Shown: positions 34,932 to 43,324 of the stretch, one piece after another
How positions within the stretch are numbered: the first letter of the stretch is position 1
Layout: the number at the start of each line of letters is the position of its first letter
Source: Halopseudomonas pelagia CL-AP6
Lineage (GTDB): Bacteria > Pseudomonadota > Gammaproteobacteria > Pseudomonadales > Pseudomonadaceae
Direction: 5' to 3'
DNA length: 64,000 bases
Assembly: GCF_000410875.1 (NCBI RefSeq)
Contig: NZ_AROI01000016.1
Coordinates: 124,001 to 188,000, forward strand
Program-made: the position numbers and the translations under genes
The notes under the pieces: generated by a model
Told to the model about the DNA's origin: nothing
What the model saw: the letters and a program-made list of their open reading frames with translations, nothing else
Databases searched by the model: none

Positions 34932-35603
34932 TCACTCTGGAGCTTCATCAGAAGACGAAGCATCTTCATCATCCCGCATTTTTCGCTTGATCGTCGGCCA
35001 GCCCAAGTCAGGAGCAACCGAAGTCATGGACTCGTACCCATAAAAAAGATCATCAAACTTGCACCAGACATGATAATCAGAGCAGCTGTTAAAGTAAGGC
35101 ACAGCCAGAATGATATCCAAAGGCTTTGACTGATCCTGATGCCGTGGCGGAGCAAGCGGGATTATAATGGCATTCAGCATCTCCCCAGGGCTGAGCATCT
35201 GACTTTCTGCCCCACCCAATAGATCCAACTGTGGAGAAGATAAAAAACTATTAAGCTGGGAGTTCTTTTTCCTGTACTGAGCTGGCCTGACTTTTTTATT
35301 CCACGGCTTTACCGCTGCGGTAATTTTTATATTCGCAGAAGACAGAAGCGTATAAAACTCACCCATAGGAGCCGTCGGCGTAACCTGAGCATTCCAGCTG
35401 CTTAGCAGCGCAGCAAGGCTTTCCTGCACATAGGTATACCTATCCTGCCCACGCTTGCGATCCTTAGGTACATAAACAAGCTTGTTTGCTTCCTCATATG
35501 CGGTATTGAACCCGACCAAGATAGCACTTTTAGCCTCCTCGAAACGAGAACGAGGGATGTGATACCTCAGATAATTCAGCACCTGCTCTTGCGTGGTCGC
35601 CAT
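34932..35603 (-). CDS. hypothetical protein paired with HTH/ImmA regulator
   Basis: The 223-aa protein is not recognised. It is soluble, with a helical start and charged acidic C-terminus (DDEDASSSDEAPE). Tryptophan and aromatic clusters lie near residues 165-190. GGAG seven bases upstream of ATG 35603 supports translation. Being first in a two-gene unit with an ImmA-type protease regulator, it may be the effector or toxin of that unit; this is inference from layout only. Confidence 0.6.
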   Translation of the reverse strand: MATTQEQVLNYLRYHIPRSRFEEAKSAILVGFNTAYEEANKLVYVPKDRKRGQDRYTYVQESLAALLSSWNAQVTPTAPMGEFYTLLSSANIKITAAVKPWNKKVRPAQYRKKNSQLNSFLSSPQLDLLGGAESQMLSPGEMLNAIIIPLAPPRHQDQSKPLDIILAVPYFNSCSDYHVWCKFDDLFYGYESMTSVAPDLGWPTIKRKMRDDEDASSSDEAPE

Positions 35604-35660
35604 GAAGCGTCTCCAAAAATATTCTTCCTTTAGCGGATTTTATCTGGATTATCCTTCCTT

Positions 35661-36011
35661 TTGAAGCACAAACTGCTCATGACGATGAACGGGCAAATCA
35701 GGAAGCTGCATGCGGGGGTGCATGATGCTGAGTTCGACCGACATCAATTGCGCATACGGGTAAAACGCACCCGCTATCTTACCGATGCTTTTCCCTCATT
35801 ATCACCACTGCCGAATGATGCAGCCGCGTCACTGAAGAAAGCTCAAGCTGCGCTCGGCGCATGGCATGATCACTTTCAATGGTGCCTTCGAGTGCAGCAG
35901 GAAGACGAACTGGAATCACTGGCCCAGAAATGGGCCGATGCGGCGGAGCAAGAGCTTAAGGTAGCCGAAACAGCGTTGAAAAAGCTGGCTCGTTTGCTAC
36001 CAGACAAGTAA
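35661..36011 (+). pseudogene. truncated CHAD-domain protein
   Basis: About 116 codons match only the C-terminal half of a CHAD domain (HQLRIRVKRTRYLTDAF, then LGAWHDHFQW). Complete CHAD domains are about 200-280 residues with paired HxxR/K helical repeats that bind polyphosphate. Here the first half is missing and the frame begins at a TTG with no clear ribosome-binding site. The adjacent HTH/ImmA pair ends its upstream region 57 bases away, so insertion or deletion there probably removed the 5' part. Confidence 0.65.
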
Positions 36012-36047
36012 GCATAGTACCGGGGTGGGATCTGCTCTGAATCGCCC

Positions 36048-37016
36048 TCAACCAACCAACACCACACCCGCGGGCAGCTGTCTAACCTTTGCGCCATAGG
36101 CATCGCGAATCAGCCCGCCGACGTCTGAGAGCTGGTCGAGCTTGAAACGGGCCTGCACTCTGCGCTGGCCCAGCTTTTCATTCATCAACATAATTCTGCC
36201 GGAATGGTAGCGGTTGAGTTCATTGATGACATGCGCCAGTGTTTCATTTTCAAAAATCAGCAAACGCTGTCGCCAAGCGGTAACCACTTGGGTATTGACC
36301 TCGACTGGTTCGCTATGCGATTGCTCGCTGTAGCTGATCTGCTGATTGCTACTTAACTGAAAGTTGCTGCCCTGATGAGAAACCGTCAAATGGCCGGCTA
36401 CGCAGGTAACCATCACTTCTGGACCAGTGGAGCGCACAACAAATTTGCCGTCATCACTACCGACCCATCCCGTTCCTGCACGCATTTTGAAGGGGGCCTG
36501 GGTCAGCACCTCAACCTCACCACTGAGGAGTTCCACCCCTTGGCTACCGTCATTGAATACCTGCTGATTGATACGGGTCTGGGTATTCAGTTCCAGAGCT
36601 GTGGTGTTGGATAGCGTTACGCTCCGCTGCTCACCCACGCCAGTGTGGTAGTCAGCTAACAAGCCGGCAAACTCGCCCATAAAAGAAGGACGAACGAATA
36701 CAAAAGCTGCTGAGGCTGCTAGCGCACCGGTGAGAAACGCACGTCTACCCATGCGGCGCTGTGGAAGCGGAACTATTTCACTAGCGCTGTGCGCGGCGGC
36801 CTGTGATTCAGATGATTCCGTTTTCTCGATCTGTTGGGCAGCCGGACCCAAGTCTTGCCACAGCTGCCTGGCGTTCGCAAAAGCCTGCGCATGGTCGGTA
36901 CTAAGCGCGCACCAACGACGAAACTCGGCCGCATCCGACGTCGTTGCCTGCCCCGATGTCAGGCGTATCAGCCATTGTTGAGCTTCGCGTTGCAGTTGGT
37001 CTTCAGTTTCAGTCAT
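36048..37016 (-). CDS. vreR: FecR-family anti-sigma regulator (VreR)
   Basis: This 322-aa protein has the FecR layout: an N-terminal cytoplasmic anti-sigma domain with the conserved WLIRLTSGQ and RRWCALSTDHAQAF, one transmembrane helix near residues 98-116, and a periplasmic FecR domain plus STN-like tail. It controls the sigma factor encoded just upstream. I choose ATG 37016; the frame extends to 37148 but that part is outside the family. In P. aeruginosa VreR holds VreI inactive until phosphate starvation. Confidence 0.85.
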   Translation of the reverse strand: MTETEDQLQREAQQWLIRLTSGQATTSDAAEFRRWCALSTDHAQAFANARQLWQDLGPAAQQIEKTESSESQAAAHSASEIVPLPQRRMGRRAFLTGALAASAAFVFVRPSFMGEFAGLLADYHTGVGEQRSVTLSNTTALELNTQTRINQQVFNDGSQGVELLSGEVEVLTQAPFKMRAGTGWVGSDDGKFVVRSTGPEVMVTCVAGHLTVSHQGSNFQLSSNQQISYSEQSHSEPVEVNTQVVTAWRQRLLIFENETLAHVINELNRYHSGRIMLMNEKLGQRRVQARFKLDQLSDVGGLIRDAYGAKVRQLPAGVVLVG

Positions 37017-37081
37017 GGATTCGTTTGTATCTGATGATGGTACGGGTTGTTGGCTACACCGATAACCAGGGCGCCTATTAG

Positions 37082-37627
37082 TTAAGACGGCTTGACCGCC
37101 CCTAAACCGAACTGTTGGAGTGATTTTTTTTCCAGTCGTTCGGCGCAATAAGCCAACGCCACCTTCAATTCCTTTTCAACAGTACGAGTAGAGACGTTGT
37201 GCCGCTCGGCAATATCAACGTGGGGGATGTGTTCAAGTCTTGCGGCAACCAGGATTTGCCGGCGTCGAGGCGGCAACTCGCATAAAGCTTCAATCAACGT
37301 GCGGATATCATTCTGGCCTGCAACGACACGCGCAGGGTCCAACCGCTCATCAGCGGGATTCAGAAGCTCTTCTACTTCCTCACCGGTCAACAATCGAGCA
37401 CCTGCACTGCGTTGGTCCGCTGCAATATTTAATGCTATGCGGAACAGGTATGCCTTGGGATTTTTAACCTCTGTGATGCCTTGGGACAGGCCATAAACCC
37501 GCAGATAGGTTTCCTGCAGAACATCGCTGGCAAGGTGCTCTGACCCTAGTCGTCGCTGCAGGCGCATCTTGAATTCATCGTAAGAAACCAAGAACAGCCG
37601 AACCATTTCACTCTGCAATGTAGTCAT
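37082..37627 (-). CDS. vreI: ECF sigma factor, FecI type (VreI)
   Basis: The 181-aa protein has sigma-70 region 2 (about residues 12-80, with HLASDVLQETYLRVY) and region 4 (about 115-170, with LPPRRRQILVAARLEHIPH). AAGGA six bases upstream fixes ATG 37627, which overlaps the vreA stop as ATGA. VreI of P. aeruginosa activates hxc, lapA and pdtA genes under low phosphate. The same order here suggests the same circuit. Confidence 0.88.
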   Translation of the reverse strand: MTTLQSEMVRLFLVSYDEFKMRLQRRLGSEHLASDVLQETYLRVYGLSQGITEVKNPKAYLFRIALNIAADQRSAGARLLTGEEVEELLNPADERLDPARVVAGQNDIRTLIEALCELPPRRRQILVAARLEHIPHVDIAERHNVSTRTVEKELKVALAYCAERLEKKSLQQFGLGAVKPS

Positions 37628-38334
37628 GAAATTCCTTCGAACCGCTGGCAATTGATACCACTGCCACTGTCCTCTGCCTCTGGCAGTATTAGAATTGTGA
37701 GAGGTTGCGACAAAGACGTGGGTGGTGCCTGCGGCACCCTGAGAACCCTCAGCGCATCGATCAGGTGATCATCTCGCCGTACGTCACCGCTTGAGCTCAA
37801 TAGGCGACTATGCTGCACCTCTCCATGGACGCCAATCCACAGCTGGAACACAATCCGATAGTTCCCTGGCCTTGTCACTTCTGAGCTGCAGAGCGCTTTT
37901 TCCAGAGCAAGCTGAACAACGCTGGCATAGCTCCCTCCCCCTTGGCTTCTTTTTATAGGCTGTGCGATATCGTCCGTGGAATTGCTCACCTCCGCCCGCC
38001 TGAGAGTAAATGCATCCTCATGGCTGTAGATCGCCATCAAACCCGTCCCGGACAGCAGCAAACCAAGGGCTTCTCTTACAGAGAACCGCCCTTTCAAGCT
38101 GGCCGAACGTCTTGCGTTGGTCAGCTCACGGTCAACCAGGATCGCCACTCCGGCTGATTCGCTATAGAGATTCAATGCGTCTGCCAGCGATTGCGCCGGG
38201 ATATCAAACTCAATCAGCGTTGTGGCATTTTCTGACAGGTCGCTACCCGCAGCGTGTGAGCTGATCAGGCAATATGGTGCCAGGATCAACAACAGCACTG
38301 CAGCCAGATATTTTTTTACTACACCCGGCAACAT
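37624..38334 (-). CDS. vreA: STN-domain signalling protein (VreA)
   Basis: This 236-aa periplasmic protein has a signal peptide (about residues 1-29), an STN domain (about 40-110; FDIPAQSLADALNLYSESA and SVREALGLLLSGTGL) and a C-terminal TonB-like domain (about 145-225). It lacks a TonB-receptor beta barrel, as VreA does. It probably passes a signal to VreR. The start ATG 38334 fits the signal peptide with GGGGAG upstream; the frame extends to 38412. Confidence 0.82.
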   Translation of the reverse strand: MLPGVVKKYLAAVLLLILAPYCLISSHAAGSDLSENATTLIEFDIPAQSLADALNLYSESAGVAILVDRELTNARRSASLKGRFSVREALGLLLSGTGLMAIYSHEDAFTLRRAEVSNSTDDIAQPIKRSQGGGSYASVVQLALEKALCSSEVTRPGNYRIVFQLWIGVHGEVQHSRLLSSSGDVRRDDHLIDALRVLRVPQAPPTSLSQPLTILILPEAEDSGSGINCQRFEGIS

Positions 38335-38516
38335 AGAGGTGTGCTCCCCGGCTACTGCCTCTGATGCAATGTTGGGGCATGTTATAGAGCCACCATCCTG
38401 CATCGAAATCATGACATTTTAGTGAATCACGTCCCACCCAAGCCTATTTGGCTTACAGTGTAAGCTCCCATCTCAGGCCAAAAGCGAAATCGCCTGACCA
38501 GCTTCTGGAGGTTCTG

Positions 38517-38876
38517 ATGCGTTTTCTGTTTTTACTTTTACCACTCCTCACCGCCCTGCTCATGGTTTCAGCACAGACACACGCGAAGGGGTCGAGAACC
38601 GATGGGCCCGCCTGTGTTGACGTAACCGTCGGTGGCTATAAGACCTTATCGTATGAGTGCCTTGGCCTACAAATGACCAACCCACAAGGCAATACCGCCG
38701 CTCGCAAAAACCTGGAAGCTATGACATCGCCTATCACCCGCCAGGCGCCGACCCGAATGGGTTTGTATAATCAGGCGGCTACCCGCACACGCATGGGTAC
38801 CAACTTCGGCACGTCGGCATTCCCCCAGCGACCACCCGCCAGCAGCCCACGCTCGCCACTGATTATTGGGCGTTAA
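38517..38876 (+). CDS. small exported hypothetical protein
   Basis: The 119-aa product has a strong signal peptide (MRFLFLLLPLLTALLMVSAQTHA) and a short mature region with two cysteines (PACVDV and YECLGL), probably disulphide-linked, and a Pro/Ser/Arg-rich tail. GGAGG lies 6 bases before ATG 38517. It is divergent from vreA. No family is recognised. Confidence 0.7.
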   Translation: MRFLFLLLPLLTALLMVSAQTHAKGSRTDGPACVDVTVGGYKTLSYECLGLQMTNPQGNTAARKNLEAMTSPITRQAPTRMGLYNQAATRTRMGTNFGTSAFPQRPPASSPRSPLIIGR

Positions 38877-39407
38877 GGGTTTATTGCGCAGAACCAATCT
38901 GCTAACCAGCCCTCACTCGGATGATCACAAAGCAAGGTTCAGTAAAATAAATGTGTCTGACGATGCGAGGAAAGCGATACGTTATGGAACCCACTTTTCC
39001 TACGTCGGATCGAGTCCACTGTTATTCCCTTACGTACTGCAACAGCAACTCTTTTGTTGGCTTTGCCCCAAGCAATCTTTCTAACTGTTCTGCGCTGGGC
39101 TTCTCACGATCTCGCTGCTCTGTTTTTGTAAAACCATTTGCTCCAAGTGTATAGACGGCGGTATGACCCACAAGATCAACTCGATGAGCAAGCTACAGGG
39201 GCTGGTGGATCGCTGCGACACAGACGACAGCATCCTGATGGCGAAGCTCTATCTCGGACGTCAGCGAACTTTCCTAGTCAGTCCAGTTTGAGGCATTCGA
39301 GAAATCCCAGACAGTGTCTCGGAATTTCACGCTCTCCAGCCCTTGAAGGCCTGCGTACTCGAACGGATTCCACGTGTTGTTGGGACATATACAGTCAGCG
39401 GTCGTTG
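38877..39407. other. 531-bp gene-poor stretch between the small exported protein and capP
   Basis: There is no well-supported gene. On the reverse strand 39192-39022 reads AHRVDLVGHTAVYTLGANG then EKPSAEQLERLLG and a normal-looking end, but an in-frame TAG lies directly upstream and there is no start, so it may be the C-terminal remnant of a lost gene. A forward 42-codon frame from 39163 overlaps it. Confidence 0.35.
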
Positions 39408-40283
39408 TTAACGGCGTTTGCTGCGTCCTGGCCACGGCAGTTGTCCTGTAAGTTCAGCTAAGCCTCCATCATCCTCGACGCGCGCACCGAAGCGGTTCAC
39501 TTCGACCCCAGGCAAGTCGTCGCTGTCGAACCATAACAGCGAGGTGGTGGTGTCGGTACGTGCGTAGTGCCTGGAGAGTTCCCAGAGGTCGAGTCCCTGT
39601 TCCCAGTTGTCGAACCAGATGTCCTGTGAAACATCTCCCGTGTCGGTAGCACTGTTGCCCGAAGAGCGGAGACGGTGGGCCACAGAGCCGACAGGGATTA
39701 TGGATTTGGGAGATATCCAAGCTCCAGTCTGTCGCAAGCTAGTGGAGCGTGCTGCGTAACGTACTGCGCCACGCTCCATTGTGACGAAAGCGCACGGCAT
39801 GTCACTGAGGCAAGCGAACCGAGATGCGGCAGCAGGGAATGAGGTGCCAAACAAGTCAGCCATGTGCTGGATCAGCTCCAGCGATGGCTCTTCCTTGGGT
39901 ACGAGTGACAGCCATTGCTGATATGGCATCAGCAGCTCAGCGGCGAACGTGTCACAGGCGATCTCGTTCGGGTGCCGCTTGGCATAAGACCAAGACGGTA
40001 CTTCTTCGTGACTCGACTCCAGCTCGAGCACGATGTGAGCTACCTCATGGCAGATGGTGAAACGCTGGCGCTCTTCCGTTTCCAGCGAGTTCACCGTAAT
40101 GACATGCTTCCCGTTCGGCTTAGTGATTGTGTAGCCGGACTCTCCTTCATCAAGTTCTTCCCTCTTGACCTTGGCGTTGGCCGCAACGACATAGGGCGTC
40201 AGGTCTGTTCGGATGTCCGACGTATCGACTTTCGCAATAAAGGCTCGCGCTCTCTGCCTGACATCCACCTCATCCATGTTCAA
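39408..40283 (-). CDS. capP: ImmA/IrrE-type metalloprotease, CBASS regulator CapP-like
   Basis: This 291-aa protein has an ImmA/IrrE zinc protease domain with HEVAH (H79, E80, H83) and a second metal-ligand region near FAAELLMP. In CBASS loci CapP cleaves the repressor CapH when DNA damage products appear, switching on the operon. It follows the capH-like gene with a 4-bp overlap and is divergent from the cap genes. The C-terminal 130 residues are a sensor-type domain. Confidence 0.82.
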   Translation of the reverse strand: MNMDEVDVRQRARAFIAKVDTSDIRTDLTPYVVAANAKVKREELDEGESGYTITKPNGKHVITVNSLETEERQRFTICHEVAHIVLELESSHEEVPSWSYAKRHPNEIACDTFAAELLMPYQQWLSLVPKEEPSLELIQHMADLFGTSFPAAASRFACLSDMPCAFVTMERGAVRYAARSTSLRQTGAWISPKSIIPVGSVAHRLRSSGNSATDTGDVSQDIWFDNWEQGLDLWELSRHYARTDTTTSLLWFDSDDLPGVEVNRFGARVEDDGGLAELTGQLPWPGRSKRR

Positions 40284-40666
40284 TCGTCCTCGTCCTCGAA
40301 TGCCCTCTGTATCCGAGCGATCAATGTTGCAGGGTCAGGCCTCGTATTTCCTCGATGCCTCACTCCCGCCGCAGCCGAAAAGATGTCGATGCTGATAGAG
40401 GGGTCTTGTAATACGAACTCAACAAGACGAGGGTCCGCCTCCGCATGGTCAACAAGCCACATAACGAGTGCTGCATCCCTCTCTCCAGGCTTGAGAGCCC
40501 TCAACAGCTTCTCAACCAGATCCGGCGACGGATTCGTCTTCTCGCCTGATTCCAAGCGATGGACATAGGCATGATCCACCGAAGAGAGCTGACCGATTTC
40601 ACGCAGTGAAAGGGTTCTGCGTTCGCGTAGCGTCTTGATAGCGACGCCCAAGCCTGTTTGCGGCAT
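40280..40666 (-). CDS. capH: XRE-family repressor, CBASS regulator CapH-like
   Basis: This 128-aa protein has a helix-turn-helix at about residues 8-60 (LREIGQLSSVDHAYVHRLESG) and a C-terminal segment that could hold the CapP cleavage site. AAGGA lies 9 bases upstream of ATG 40666. Its position, divergent from the effector operon with an inverted repeat between, fits CapH, which represses CBASS until CapP cuts it. Confidence 0.8.
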   Translation of the reverse strand: MPQTGLGVAIKTLRERRTLSLREIGQLSSVDHAYVHRLESGEKTNPSPDLVEKLLRALKPGERDAALVMWLVDHAEADPRLVEFVLQDPSISIDIFSAAAGVRHRGNTRPDPATLIARIQRAFEDEDD

Positions 40667-40790
40667 GAGTTAAGATCCTTACGGTTGTGGGGAGAAGGCT
40701 ACAGCCCTGTGTTGCATCAACCCCACATACAGTCGAGTTCAAAGGCGCATGTTGCGCGGGTGTTGCACCGGCACACATGCCCTGATACAT

Positions 40791-40810
40791 TGTTGTCTAG
40801 TCAGACAACA
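40791..40810. promoter_or_regulatory. perfect inverted repeat, candidate CapH operator
   Basis: TGTTGTCT-AGTC-AGACAACA is an 8-bp perfect inverted repeat between capH and the cap operon. A half-site-like TTGTCTGTGCAA lies about 50 bp further on (near 40859). Location and symmetry suit a dimeric XRE repressor controlling both directions. Confidence 0.6.
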
Positions 40811-40955
40811 GGGACAGGCTTTAAGCTTGCACCAGGTTGGATTGGCTTGGCCTTCCTGTTGTCTGTGCAAGCAACGCATTGTGCTACAGCGGGCGGCCGT
40901 TGACAACCCAGCCGGCTGGCTGGGACTTCCATAGTTCCATTGTAGGAGAGCCATC

Positions 40956-41180
40956 ATGGCCGGCAAAAATCAGCATGTTGTTCCTCATCAAGACGGTTGG
41001 GCCGTTAAAGGTGCTGGAAACCAGCGGGCGACCTCTGTGCATGACACGCAGCAGCAAGCAATAGATGCGGGGCGGGATATTGCACGCAACCAGAAGTCCG
41101 AACTCGTCATCCATCGTCCAGATGGCCGTATCCGTGACAAGGATAGCCACGGCAACGACCCCTTTCCTCCGAGAGGTTAA
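40956..41180 (+). CDS. DUF2188-type small protein at the head of the CBASS operon
   Basis: This 74-aa protein reads like DUF2188 along its length (HVVPHQDGWAVKGAGN, then ELVIHRPDGRIRDKDSHGND). These are small beta-rich proteins of unknown role. AGGAG seven bases upstream of ATG 40956 gives a strong start. It ends 6 bases before capV, so it is probably the first gene of the CBASS transcript. It is not a core CBASS component. Confidence 0.8.
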   Translation: MAGKNQHVVPHQDGWAVKGAGNQRATSVHDTQQQAIDAGRDIARNQKSELVIHRPDGRIRDKDSHGNDPFPPRG

Positions 41181-41186
41181 GACGTC

Positions 41187-42188
41187 ATGACTAACATCCC
41201 TGTCTACCATGTGCTCGCCCTGTCGGGTGGAGGTTATCGCGGCCTCTATACGGCTACGGTTCTTGCCGAACTTGAAGCAGTGCTGGGTCGCCCTATCGCT
41301 TCCCACTTTGACCTGATTTGTGGCACATCGGCAGGAGGGATGTTGGCTTTGGGGCTGGCAGCGGAGATTCCAGCTAGCGAACTCAAGGCATTGTTCGAAG
41401 ACGAAGGTAGCCGCATCTTTGGTTGCCGCAGCCTCCCAAGGCGGCTTTTGGGATTCTGGCTGACTGCAAAGCATGACTCGACGGGATGGCGAGATGTGCT
41501 GACCGAACGCTTCCAGGGAACCACGATAGGCGACTTAAAGCATCGTGTTCTTGTGCCCGCAGTCAACTACTCGACGGGTCGCGGACAGTTCTTCAAGACG
41601 CCTCACCATCCTTCCTTTGAGCTGGATCACCGCATGAAGATCGTCGATGTCGCGTTGGCGACTGCCGCCGCCCCCGTCTACTTCCCGCTGGCGCGCAACG
41701 ACCGTGGTGTCTTCGCGGATGGTGGGTTGGTAGGCAATGCCCCCGGCCTGTTCGGGTTGCACGAAGTAAAGACGTTCCTCGCGCCGAAACAGGATGCGCT
41801 AATTCGAGTTCTCTCCATCGGTACGATGACGATCGGTGCAACCGTTCGTGGCGGTGCCAGCCTTGACCTCGGATTCGGAAAGTGGCGTGGTGGACTCTTC
41901 GATTTGGTGATCTCCGCCCAGGAATCGTCAGTGGACTACATGCTGCGGCAGTTGTTGGGGAACAACTACTTCCAGATCGACGACAAGGCAACACCGGATC
42001 AGAGTAAGGACGTGAAGGCGCTGGATCGGGTTTCCATTGGCGCCACGAATACGCTCAAGGATCGTGGAAGCCATGCGGCGCAGCGTGCGCTGGGCGATCC
42101 ACTTTTCCAACCGTTTCGAGCGCACCAGGCCGGCGCCCCCATCTTCTACCACGGTCCCAACAAGAATGTTCCGGAGGCTGCATGCTGA
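41187..42188 (+). CDS. capV: patatin-like phospholipase effector CapV
   Basis: The 333-aa CBASS effector has the patatin oxyanion loop GGGYRGLY (residues 14-21), the nucleophile motif GTSAGG (Ser48) and the DGG catalytic aspartate motif (near 178). On binding its cyclic dinucleotide, CapV degrades membrane phospholipids and kills the infected cell. Its stop overlaps the next start by 7 bp (ATGCTGA). Confidence 0.93.
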   Translation: MTNIPVYHVLALSGGGYRGLYTATVLAELEAVLGRPIASHFDLICGTSAGGMLALGLAAEIPASELKALFEDEGSRIFGCRSLPRRLLGFWLTAKHDSTGWRDVLTERFQGTTIGDLKHRVLVPAVNYSTGRGQFFKTPHHPSFELDHRMKIVDVALATAAAPVYFPLARNDRGVFADGGLVGNAPGLFGLHEVKTFLAPKQDALIRVLSIGTMTIGATVRGGASLDLGFGKWRGGLFDLVISAQESSVDYMLRQLLGNNYFQIDDKATPDQSKDVKALDRVSIGATNTLKDRGSHAAQRALGDPLFQPFRAHQAGAPIFYHGPNKNVPEAAC

Positions 42189-43324
42189 ACCTGAGCCCGC
42201 TTTTCTTTACCACCGTTGACGACGAATCCTGCATGCATGACGAGCTGGATCTGACGCCTGAGCAACGCGCTTGGATCGCGAGCGCCCGTACTGATGTCAG
42301 GGCCTGCCTTCGTACAGGCATCCCTCGCGTGTTGAGGGCAAACGGATACACGGAGAACGTGCCACAGCCGCGCTTTTTCACGCAAGGATCGTGGGTATAC
42401 AAGACGCTGAACTCTCCGGCCCAACGCCCTCAGCAGGCAGATGTCGATGATGGATGCTATCTGCCATTGAGCTTCGTCTCGCAAACGAAACGCCCCAGCA
42501 CGGCAACGACAGTGTTCTTTGCCGCTGCGGAAGAAGCCTTGAAGCCGCTGGTCGAGGAAAAGCACTGGAAGCTTGTCACCGACAAGCCTACGTGCATCCG
42601 CATCGTCATTTCAGCGTATGCCCACATTGATATTCCTCTGTACGCCATTCCTGACGAAGAATTTGTCTTGCTCGCAAAGGCTTCGATGGAGCGATATGGC
42701 TACGACTCGTTGACGGACGCGGTGAACATGGCAGAGCGGGATGTTTGGACAGCACTGCCCGCTGACAAGGTGCTCCTGGCCCATCGTGAATGCAACTGGA
42801 TGCCCTCTGACCCCAGACCTGTGAAGGAATGGTTCCTGAGCGAAGTGGAGATCAAAGGGGAGCAGTTCCGCCGCGTGGTTCGTTACTTGAAGGCGTTCCG
42901 CGATTGGAGGTGGTCGAGCGGCGGGCCCGCTTCGATTCTGCTGATGGCCGCCGCAGCCCCGCTCTTTGAGAAACGTGATCGGCGTGATGACCTCGCGTTG
43001 CTGGATGTCGTCACGTCACTGCCGGCCCAGTTGCGGGCAGGTGTGAACAACCCCGTGGATGAGTCCGAGTCTCTCACGGAGCGGCTTGGCAAAGCGGGTG
43101 TCGAAGAAGCAGCAAAGGCGTTTGGAGAATTTGAGAAAGTGCTTCGCGGAGCCACCGATGCCGGCAGCCCTTCACAGGCCTGCATTTGGATGCAGGGTGA
43201 ATTCGGCCCTCGCTTTCCGAACGAGCCGGATCGGGTCAAGGTGGTATCCGTTGCTGCCACCATTGCTGCGGCTCCCGCCACGGCTGGCCCTAGCGAGCTT
43301 GTCGGGCGAACGAAGGCAGGATGA
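42182..43324 (+). CDS. cdnA: DncV-like CD-NTase, cyclic dinucleotide synthase
   Basis: The 380-aa cGAS/DncV-like nucleotidyltransferase has the GSWVYKTL loop (GS at 69-70) and metal ligands in [12 protein letters not shown] (D87, D89), plus HIDIPLY (near 155) for the third Asp. DncV-type (clade A) enzymes make 3',3'-cGAMP, the usual ligand of CapV. The C-terminus ends RTKAG; a C-terminal Gly is the residue conjugated by Cap2 in type II CBASS. The start overlaps capV and the stop overlaps cap2, so all are coupled. Confidence 0.92.
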   Translation: MLNLSPLFFTTVDDESCMHDELDLTPEQRAWIASARTDVRACLRTGIPRVLRANGYTENVPQPRFFTQGSWVYKTLNSPAQRPQQADVDDGCYLPLSFVSQTKRPSTATTVFFAAAEEALKPLVEEKHWKLVTDKPTCIRIVISAYAHIDIPLYAIPDEEFVLLAKASMERYGYDSLTDAVNMAERDVWTALPADKVLLAHRECNWMPSDPRPVKEWFLSEVEIKGEQFRRVVRYLKAFRDWRWSSGGPASILLMAAAAPLFEKRDRRDDLALLDVVTSLPAQLRAGVNNPVDESESLTERLGKAGVEEAAKAFGEFEKVLRGATDAGSPSQACIWMQGEFGPRFPNEPDRVKVVSVAATIAAAPATAGPSELVGRTKAG

